Source: Rhodoferax sp. (lineage in GTDB: Bacteria; Pseudomonadota; Gammaproteobacteria; Burkholderiales; Burkholderiaceae_C). Taken from it: 8,400 nt of DNA. Location of the stretch: NCBI GenBank assembly GCA_028292305.1, contig JAQGMQ010000661.1, positions 1-8,400 of the forward strand, read 5' to 3'. The notes below the pieces were generated by a model, which was given only the letters and a program-made list of their open reading frames with translations, searched no databases and was not told the DNA's origin. A program made the translations under genes and the position numbers. Positions 1 to 7,684 of this stretch are shown here, one piece after another. Numbering within the stretch: the first letter of the stretch is position 1; each line of letters opens with the position of its first letter.

Positions 1-1
1 A

Positions 2-43
2 ATCCGGCCCGATGACGCCCTGAAGGTAGGGCAGAATTTGTGA
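2..43 (+). CDS. Possible C-terminal tail of a gene entering from the left edge
   Basis: Plus-strand frame 2 is open from the window edge and ends at a TGA at 41-43, giving 13 codons that read IRPDDALKVGQNL. The other two plus frames stop earlier (TGA at 13-15 and 21-23). A gene ending here would converge on bdhA, and the hairpin at 122-149 would serve as a shared terminator. Thirteen codons cannot establish coding, and I do not recognise a family from this tail. It may equally be intergenic DNA. Confidence 0.2.
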   Translation: MRPDDALKVGQNL

Positions 44-111
44 TTAATTGTACAGCAGCTCCGCGGAGGAAGTTGCAATTTTTGCAGTTTTTCCGACGCA
101 AACGCCACACG

Positions 112-149
112 AAAAAAATAAGACCCGGGCAGCGTGGGCTGTCCGGGTC
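112..149 (-). terminator. Intrinsic terminator after bdhA, probably bidirectional
   Basis: On the minus strand GACCCGG, a one-base mismatch and CAGC pair with GCTG and CCGGGTC around a four-base CCAC loop, followed at once by TTATTTTTTT. That is a strong stem with a U tract and fits the end of the leftward bdhA transcript. Read on the plus strand, the same stem is followed by CTTCTTCTTGTT, a weaker pyrimidine-rich tract, so it may also stop a transcript coming from the left edge. Confidence 0.85.
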
Positions 150-169
150 CTTCTTCTTGTTACTGTGTC

Positions 170-198
170 TGGTGCGGACTGGCAGGAATTGAACCCAC
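170..198 (-). other. tRNA/tmRNA 3'-end-like fragment (T arm plus CCA)
   Basis: The minus strand at 198-182 reads as a T arm: a five-base stem GTGGG/CCTGC (two G-U pairs) around the loop TTCAATT, matching the conserved GGTTCRANYCC box. An acceptor-like strand CAGTCCGC, then A and CCA (172-170), follow. The distance from the T stem to CCA is one base longer than in an ordinary tRNA, as in an eight-base-pair acceptor like tRNA-Sec. No matching 5' acceptor strand, D arm or anticodon arm is present upstream, because that DNA is the end of bdhA. It is therefore not a functional tRNA here. It could be a remnant or attachment-site copy of a tRNA end, or chance. Confidence 0.35.
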
Positions 199-223
199 GC
201 CCCCTTTGTTTAACGATGCAGCG

Positions 224-1006
224 TTATTGCATGAACCAGCCGTGGCTCACTACGATGGACTGCCCCGTCAGCGCATTGCTCGGGAAGCTGGCGAGGAACA
301 AGGCGGTCTGGGCGACATCGTCGACGGTGGTGAATTCGCCGTCGACGGTGTCCTTCAGCATCACGTTCTTGATGACCTCTTCCTCCGTGATACCCAACGC
401 CCTGGCCTGCTCGGGAATCTGCTTTTCCACCAGCGGCGTGCGCACGAAGCCCGGGCAGATCACGTTGGCGCGCACGTTGTGCTTCGCGCCTTCCTTGGCG
501 ACGGTCTTGCACAGCCCGATCAGGCCGTGCTTGGCCGTCACGTAGGGCGCCTTGAGCAGCGACGCCTCCTTGGAGTGCACCGAGCCCATGTAGATCACCG
601 TCCCGCCGCGGCCCTGCGCGTACATGTGCTTCAGGCAGGCCCGGGTCGTGAGGAAGGCGCCGTCCAGGTGGATCGCGAGCATCTTCTTCCAATCCGCGAA
701 TGTGAACTCCTCCACCGGGTGGACGATCTGGATGCCGGCATTGCTGATGAGGATGTCGATCCCGCCGAACGCGGCGGCAGCCTGCTCGACGGCAGCGTCC
801 ACCTGGTCTTCGCGGGTCACGTCGACGGCGACGCCGATCGCCTGCGCGCCGCCGGCCACGAGTTCGGCGGCAGTCGCCTCGGCTGCCTCCTTGTTCAGGT
901 CGGCGATGACGATCTTTGCGCCCTCCCGGGCGTACACGATGGCAATCTCCTTGCCGATTCCGCTGGCCGAGCCGGTGATGAAGGCGACCTTGTCTTTGAG
1001 CTGCAT
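224..1006 (-). CDS. bdhA: D-3-hydroxybutyrate dehydrogenase (short-chain dehydrogenase)
   Basis: This 260-residue enzyme should interconvert (R)-3-hydroxybutyrate and acetoacetate with NAD, a cytoplasmic step in using polyhydroxybutyrate or ketone bodies. It is a classical short-chain dehydrogenase: the cofactor glycine motif TGSASGIG is at 11-18, Asp36 at the end of strand 2 favours NAD over NADP, NAG is at 89-91, and the catalytic residues are Ser142, Tyr155 and Lys159. Residues known to bind substrate in the Pseudomonas fragi enzyme have counterparts: Gln93, Ser142, His144, Lys152, Gln196 and Trp257. Position 187 is Phe where that enzyme has Trp. Length is normal for the family. The ATG at 1006 has GGAG six bases upstream. 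It is the last gene of the leftward group uvrA-patatin-bdhA and is followed by a strong terminator. Family assignment is firm; the exact substrate is well supported but inferred. Confidence 0.93.
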   Translation of the reverse strand: MQLKDKVAFITGSASGIGKEIAIVYAREGAKIVIADLNKEAAEATAAELVAGGAQAIGVAVDVTREDQVDAAVEQAAAAFGGIDILISNAGIQIVHPVEEFTFADWKKMLAIHLDGAFLTTRACLKHMYAQGRGGTVIYMGSVHSKEASLLKAPYVTAKHGLIGLCKTVAKEGAKHNVRANVICPGFVRTPLVEKQIPEQARALGITEEEVIKNVMLKDTVDGEFTTVDDVAQTALFLASFPSNALTGQSIVVSHGWFMQ

Positions 1007-1012
1007 GTGTGA

Positions 1013-1018
1013 CTCCGG
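1013..1018 (-). promoter_or_regulatory. Ribosome binding site of bdhA
   Basis: The minus strand reads CCGGAG, with GGAG ending six bases before the ATG at 1006. This is a good Shine-Dalgarno match and fixes the start of bdhA. It lies inside the 76-base gap after the patatin gene, so bdhA can be translated independently of its neighbour. Confidence 0.7.
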
Positions 1019-1082
1019 AAAAGTGGGGTTGAAGGGAAGGCGTGCGCCCGGGGTCAGCCGAGGTCGTCGAATTGCACGGTGT

Positions 1083-2318
1083 TCATGGGCCCAGGACCTT
1101 CTGCAGCGCGGGGCGTCGAACCCGCCCGGGTCCCGGCTCGGTCAGGTCGAAAGTGGTCACGCCATTGGCGGTGGCGCGTTCCAGCCACTCGGGATGGGCG
1201 ATGGTGTTGCGCATGTCGCGCGCCCCGGCCTCCCAGTGCTCGGTCACCATCGCGCGGGAGAATTCGTAGTCCTTGGAGTCGAGCTCGTACGGTTTGTCGC
1301 GGTAGATCAGGTGGACGATGTCGATCGGCTGGTGCGTCATGTGGGCGCTCAACGCGGCTACGCTCGGATCTTCCCGCAACTGCGCCGGCAGCTTCTTGAT
1401 CAGGTCGGCCAGGGCCTGCTGCAGATTCACGTTGGCCGCCAGCGCGTCGGTGTTCATGCGGGTGCGGCTGGAATAGCTGATGTCCTTTTGCCGCTCCACC
1501 GCTTCCGACAGGGTCCGCGGCATCGGGCCGCGCGCGCTGAACAGGTCGACCTGCAGCACCACCAGCCGCTGGGTCCGCGGAAAGGTGTCCAGCACATACT
1601 GCAGCGGTGTGTTGGACAGGATGCCGCCGTCCCAGTAGTCCTGGCCGTCGATATGGACCGGCGGAAAGCCCGGCGGCAGCGCGCCGCTGGCCATGATGTG
1701 TTCGACGCCGATCTTTTGCGTCGCGTTGTCGAAGTACACCGAGTTGCCGGAACGCAGTTCCACCGCGCCTACGCTCAGCCGCGTCTCGCGATGGTTGATG
1801 CGGTCGAAGTCGACCAGCCGCTCCAGCGTCGCCTTCAACGGCGCGGTGTCGTAGTAGCTCAGCACCGGCGCGGCGCCGCCCAGCAGCAGCGAGGGGTCCA
1901 GGCGCGGCCGGAAAAAACCGGGAATGCCGAACAGCGCGCCGGCCATCGCGCTCCACTGGTTCAGCGCGGCCCGGTCGCCCCACTGGGCCAACTGCGGCGA
2001 GGCGCTCTGGGCCGGCCCCGACGAAACCAGTTGCCAGAACTCGGCCAGGCGCGCGACACGCTGCTCGGGCGCGTTGCCCGCGATCAGGGCCGCGTTGATC
2101 GCGCCGATCGATACGCCCGCGACCCAGTCGAGCTTCTTGTCGCATTCCAGCAGGGCCTCATAGACACCCGCCTGGTAGGCGCCTAACGCACCGCCGCCCT
2201 GCAGCACCAGGGCCCTGGCGGCGTTGTCCATCGGCACACCGGCAGCGCCGGGCACCGAAGCGGTGCGCCGCCCTGGCCGGGCTGTTTTGCGCTTCGCAGC
2301 GCTTGAGGGTTGGGGCAT
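1083..2318 (-). CDS. Patatin-like phospholipase with C-terminal DUF3734 region
   Basis: This 411-residue protein is a predicted serine lipid acyl hydrolase with a Ser-Asp dyad. The oxyanion glycine loop GGGALG is at 41-46, the nucleophile elbow GVSIG at 68-72 (Ser70), and the DGG motif at 230-232 carries the catalytic Asp230. The part after about residue 280 resembles the DUF3734 extension found on a subgroup of bacterial patatins (RDKPYELDSKDYEFSR, then HWEAGARDM). I see no signal peptide; the first 29 residues are basic and low in conservation. The ATG at 2318 has no clear ribosome site, and an in-frame ATG at 2231 (MDNAARALVLQGGG) begins just before the conserved core, so the protein may be 382 residues. 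It lies 47 bp after uvrA and 76 bp before bdhA. From memory, DUF3734 patatins are often neighbours of 3-hydroxybutyrate dehydrogenases, which hints at lipid or polyhydroxybutyrate turnover; the substrate is unknown. Confidence 0.9.
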   Translation of the reverse strand: MPQPSSAAKRKTARPGRRTASVPGAAGVPMDNAARALVLQGGGALGAYQAGVYEALLECDKKLDWVAGVSIGAINAALIAGNAPEQRVARLAEFWQLVSSGPAQSASPQLAQWGDRAALNQWSAMAGALFGIPGFFRPRLDPSLLLGGAAPVLSYYDTAPLKATLERLVDFDRINHRETRLSVGAVELRSGNSVYFDNATQKIGVEHIMASGALPPGFPPVHIDGQDYWDGGILSNTPLQYVLDTFPRTQRLVVLQVDLFSARGPMPRTLSEAVERQKDISYSSRTRMNTDALAANVNLQQALADLIKKLPAQLREDPSVAALSAHMTHQPIDIVHLIYRDKPYELDSKDYEFSRAMVTEHWEAGARDMRNTIAHPEWLERATANGVTTFDLTEPGPGRVRRPALQKVLGP

Positions 2319-2328
2319 CGTGGACAGG

Positions 2329-2350
2329 AAGATGATCGATTGAACATCTT
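2329..2350. repeat. Inverted repeat between uvrA and the patatin gene
   Basis: AAGATG at 2329-2334 and CATCTT at 2345-2350 are perfect six-base complements around a ten-base loop that itself contains the palindrome ATCGAT. It lies between the uvrA stop (2366-2368) and the patatin ATG (2318). There is no U tract, so it is not a convincing terminator. It could be an operator, an RNA hairpin in the leader or a processing site, or chance. Confidence 0.3.
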
Positions 2351-2365
2351 AGTTCCGCGCGCGAT

Positions 2366-5356
<2,991 letters not shown>

Positions 5357-5369
5357 AGTGGGCAGAAGC

Positions 5370-5386
5370 TGGCGGACAACCCGCCA
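5370..5386 (-). promoter_or_regulatory. Hairpin in the uvrA leader with a -10-like hexamer beside it
   Basis: TGGCGG and CCGCCA pair perfectly (six base pairs) around a five-base loop, ending 14 bases before the uvrA TTG start. Immediately upstream on the minus strand is TATCAT (5391-5386), five of six matches to the sigma-70 -10 hexamer, but no good -35 lies 16-18 bases above it. The hairpin overlaps the zone where a ribosome site would be expected to begin and may influence translation. This is a weak regulatory call. Confidence 0.25.
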
Positions 5387-5453
5387 TGATAGTTAAAGAC
5401 GGCCACGCGGGGCGAGGGGCCTCCGGGTGATCGGGGAGAATCAAGGGTTGTTC

Positions 5454-5486
5454 GGGTCTTTCGACCCCTCTTTTCCTCTTCGACCC
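5454..5486 (+). repeat. Small hairpin and direct repeat in the uvrA-MFS intergenic region
   Basis: GGGTC (5454-5458) pairs with GACCC (5463-5467) around TTTC, followed by a pyrimidine-rich run. The octamer TTCGACCC occurs at 5460-5467 and again at 5479-5486, so GGGTC could pair with either copy. It lies in the 217-base gap between the divergent uvrA and transporter starts, in DNA whose base use differs from the coding sequence downstream. Function unknown. Confidence 0.3.
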
Positions 5487-5573
5487 GTGCCGGATTCCGC
5501 CTTTTCTCCTCTTCAAAACGCCGCGGCCGCTGCCGGCAACGCAGACGCGCCGCCCGCGCCATCCGCCCACGCG

Positions 5574-6767
5574 ATGACCGCGCCGGAGCGCCGCGCCAGC
5601 CTGTCGCTCGCGGCGATTTTTGCGCTGCGCATGCTCGGCCTGTTCCTGGTGCTGCCGGTGTTCGCCCTCGAAGCGCGCAAATACCCGGGCGGCGACGATC
5701 CGGCCCTGGTCGGGCTGGCCATGGGCATCTACGGCCTGACCCAGGCCTTCCTGCAGATGCCGTTCGGCCTGGCCTCCGACCGGCTGGGCCGCAAACGGGT
5801 GATCGTGGCCGGCCTGCTGGTGTTCGCGCTCGGCAGTTTCGTGGCCGCCGCGGCCGACAGCCTCACCGGCCTGCTGGCCGGCCGGGCGCTGCAGGGCGCC
5901 GGTGCCGTATCCGCGGCCGTCACGGCACTGCTGGCCGACCTGACCCGCGACAGCGTGCGCACCAAGGCCATGGCGCTGGTCGGCGGCAGCATCGGGCTGA
6001 TGTTCGCGCTGGCGCTGGTCATCGCGCCGCCGCTGGCCGCGCACACCGGCCTGGCCGGGTTGTTCGCGCTCACCGGCACGCTGGCGCTGGCCGCCATCGG
6101 GCTGTTGCTGCGGGTGGTGCCGCCCGAGCCGCCGCGCCACCAGAACGCACCGCGCGGCCGCATCCGCGACGTGCTGGCCCACGCCGACCTGCTGCGGCTG
6201 AACGCCGGCGTGTTCGTGCTGCACACCGTGCAGATGGCCATGTGGGTGGCCGTGCCCGCGCTGCTGGTGCAGGCCGGCCTGGCCAAGGACCGGCACTGGG
6301 AAATCTACCTGCCGGCGGTGCTGGCGTCGTTCGTGGTGATGGGCGCCCTGCTGTTTCCGCTGGAGCGCCGCGGCTACCTGCGGGCCGCGCTGCGGGGCGC
6401 GGTGGTGCTGATGCTGCTGGTGCAGATCGGCCTGGCGCTGGTGGCCGGGCGCGGCGCGGGCGATGCCGCCCTGTGGCCGCTGGCGGGCCTGCTGTTTCTG
6501 TTTTTCTGCGCCTTCAACACGCTGGAGGCCAGCCAGCCCAGCCTGGTCTCGAAGTTGGCGCCGGCCCCGCTGCGCGGCGCTGCGCTGGGCCTGTACAACA
6601 CGCTGCAGTCGCTCGGCCTGTTTGCCGGCGGCGCGCTCGGCGGGCTGGTGGTGAAGACGGCCGGCGCGCCGACCCTGTTCGCCGGCACGCTGCTGCTGTG
6701 TGTGCTGTGGCTGGCCATCACCTGGGGCCTGCGGCCTTTGATGGCCGGCAAGCCGGGCGGGCACTGA
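5574..6767 (+). CDS. YajR-like major facilitator superfamily transporter
   Basis: This is a 397-residue inner-membrane transporter of the major facilitator superfamily, probably a proton-driven exporter; the substrate is unknown. About twelve hydrophobic segments are visible (roughly 8-30, 43-65, 76-95, 100-121, 132-153, 159-182, 210-233, 245-263, 271-292, 299-318, 335-360, 364-388). Motif A, GLASDRLGRKR, is at 65-75 between segments 2 and 3. The start MTAPERRASL and the segment GIYGLTQAFLQMPFGL closely match my memory of E. coli YajR, but the chain ends soon after segment 12, so the soluble C-terminal YAM domain of YajR is absent. The ATG at 5574 is chosen from that similarity; it lacks a ribosome site. 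An in-frame GTG at 5427 has GAGGGG seven bases upstream and would add 49 residues. It is divergent from uvrA and lies 182 bp before ssb. Confidence 0.9.
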   Translation: MTAPERRASLSLAAIFALRMLGLFLVLPVFALEARKYPGGDDPALVGLAMGIYGLTQAFLQMPFGLASDRLGRKRVIVAGLLVFALGSFVAAAADSLTGLLAGRALQGAGAVSAAVTALLADLTRDSVRTKAMALVGGSIGLMFALALVIAPPLAAHTGLAGLFALTGTLALAAIGLLLRVVPPEPPRHQNAPRGRIRDVLAHADLLRLNAGVFVLHTVQMAMWVAVPALLVQAGLAKDRHWEIYLPAVLASFVVMGALLFPLERRGYLRAALRGAVVLMLLVQIGLALVAGRGAGDAALWPLAGLLFLFFCAFNTLEASQPSLVSKLAPAPLRGAALGLYNTLQSLGLFAGGALGGLVVKTAGAPTLFAGTLLLCVLWLAITWGLRPLMAGKPGGH

Positions 6768-6791
6768 ACCGCTCGACGTCTCGCTCCGGGA

Positions 6792-6810
6792 CAGCGCGAA
6801 ACAGGCGCTG
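6792..6810 (+). other. Hairpin downstream of the transporter gene
   Basis: CAGCGC (6792-6797) and GCGCTG (6805-6810) pair perfectly around a seven-base loop, 24 bases after the transporter stop. There is no U tract, so it is not a standard intrinsic terminator. It may stabilise the 3' end of the transcript or assist Rho-dependent ending, or have no function. Transcription could read through into ssb. Confidence 0.3.
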
Positions 6811-6900
6811 CGCGGCCGGCGGTGCCGCCCTGGCAAGGGGCTGGGCGCCCGACAGAATCGTCGACTTGGCGGCGAGCGATTCGTGCACAATCGACAGTCT

Positions 6901-6915
6901 GGCGCGCGACGCGCC
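6901..6915 (+). other. GC hairpin in the ssb leader
   Basis: GGCGCG (6901-6906) and CGCGCC (6910-6915) form a perfect six-base stem with a three-base loop, 34 bases before the ssb ATG. Upstream, the sequence TGCACAAT at 6884-6891 is weakly -10-like, but no -35 is well spaced from it. The hairpin could lie in the ssb 5' leader or be a dyad for a regulator. Runs of GC can give such stems by chance. Confidence 0.25.
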
Positions 6916-6949
6916 GTCTCCCCAGACCCCCTCTCTTTAGGCAGCGAAC

Positions 6950-7498
6950 ATGGCATCCGTCAACAAAGTCATCCTCATCGGCAACTTGGGCCGCGACCCC
7001 GAAGTGCGCACCTTCCCCAGCGGCGACCGTGTGGCCAACGTGACCATCGCCACCACCGAATCCTGGAAGGACAAACAGACCGGCGAACGCCGCGAAGCCA
7101 CCGAATGGCACCGCGTCACGTTCCGCGGCGGCCTGGCCGGCATCGTCGAGCAGTACCTGCGCAAGGGCTCGCAGGTGTACGTGGAAGGCTCGATCCGCAG
7201 CCGCAAGTACAACGACGCCACCGGCGTTGAAAAATCGATCACCGAAATCATCGCCAGCGAAATGACCATGCTCGGCAGCCGCCAGGGCCAGGGCGGCCCA
7301 CAAGGCGGTGGCGGTGACAACGGTGGGGGTTACGACGATGGCGGCGGTTACGACAACGCGCCACCACCGGCCCGCCGCCCCGCGGCCGCGGCACCGGCTC
7401 GCCCTGCGGCAGCACCGGCTTCTCGGCCAGCGGCGCCGGCACCGGCACCGCGGGCGTCGAGCGGGTTCGATGACATGGATGATGACATTCCGTTCTGA
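6950..7498 (+). CDS. ssb: Single-stranded DNA-binding protein
   Basis: SSB coats single-stranded DNA in replication, recombination and repair and recruits partner enzymes through its C-terminal tip. The 182-residue protein has an OB fold at about 1-110, starting MASVNKVILIGNLGRDPEVR. DNA-stacking aromatics at Trp39, Trp53 and Phe58 correspond to E. coli Trp40, Trp54 and Phe60, with Tyr87 where E. coli has Trp88. A disordered linker follows: Gly-rich with GGGYD repeats (about 115-136), then Pro/Ala/Arg-rich (138-168). The chain ends in the acidic tip MDDDIPF, the partner-binding peptide. Length is close to the 178 residues of E. coli SSB. The ATG at 6950 is preceded by TAGG eight bases upstream, a modest ribosome site. 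It sits downstream of the transporter and is closed by a strong terminator; I found no clear LexA box. Confidence 0.97.
   Translation: MASVNKVILIGNLGRDPEVRTFPSGDRVANVTIATTESWKDKQTGERREATEWHRVTFRGGLAGIVEQYLRKGSQVYVEGSIRSRKYNDATGVEKSITEIIASEMTMLGSRQGQGGPQGGGGDNGGGYDDGGGYDNAPPPARRPAAAAPARPAAAPASRPAAPAPAPRASSGFDDMDDDIPF
7304..7453 (+). repeat. Low-complexity repeats in the SSB linker
   Basis: Within ssb, residues 119-136 contain two copies of GGGYD, and residues 142-168 contain a loose eight-to-nine-residue repeat of Arg followed by Pro/Ala (RPAAAAPA, RPAAAPAS, RPAAPAPAP). At DNA level these are imperfect tandem repeats rich in GGCGGY and GCRCCGGC units. They form the flexible linker between the DNA-binding fold and the acidic tip, and such repeats can change length between strains. 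Confidence 0.6.
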
Positions 7499-7518
7499 GC
7501 CACGCTGCGCATCATTGG

Positions 7519-7553
7519 AAAAGGCCCGCAGCGTCAAGCTCCGGGCCTTTTTT
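7519..7553 (+). terminator. Intrinsic terminator after ssb
   Basis: GGCCCG (7523-7528) pairs with CGGGCC (7542-7547), and inside it AGC (7530-7532) pairs with GCT (7538-7540) around GTCAA with one C-C mismatch. Six T residues follow the stem at 7548-7553 and four A residues precede it at 7519-7522. This is a textbook terminator located 20 bases after the ssb stop; the A run also gives a short U tract on the minus strand, but no minus-strand gene needs it. Confidence 0.92.
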
Positions 7554-7684
7554 GCGGACAACTGGATTGAGCACACGGCAGACGCCGTCGCGCGTAACCA
7601 ATTGAAAACGTAGGGTCGCGGCGAAGAAAATTCGGCAGCCTGTCCAACAATGGCGCATTTCCACTGCCTTCGGACGACCACGCG

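Noticed and set aside
74..92. Small terminator TGCAA-TTT-TTGCA followed by T residues on the plus strand
   Set aside because: The stem is only five mostly A-T pairs and is too weak to call; the stronger hairpin at 122-149 is nearby.
170..246. A complete tRNA gene on the minus strand
   Set aside because: Only the T arm and CCA end fit. No acceptor 5' strand, D arm or anticodon stem can be formed from the upstream bases, which are bdhA codons.
624..2186. A 520-codon plus-strand open frame opposite the patatin gene
   Set aside because: The real patatin motifs are on the minus strand; this translation has only Arg/Gln/Val-rich shadow sequence.
5357..5573. LexA (SOS) box upstream of uvrA
   Set aside because: I searched by eye for CTG-N10-CAG-like sequence and found none convincing on either strand.
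7602..7630. Sigma-70 promoter for the DUF4892 gene (TTGAAA, 17 bases, AGAAAA)
   Set aside because: The -35 half is reasonable but the -10 half matches poorly, so no promoter was called.
6374..7681. A 435-codon minus-strand open frame opposite ssb and the transporter end
   Set aside because: It runs through the ssb terminator and opposite an intact ssb; no family resemblance.
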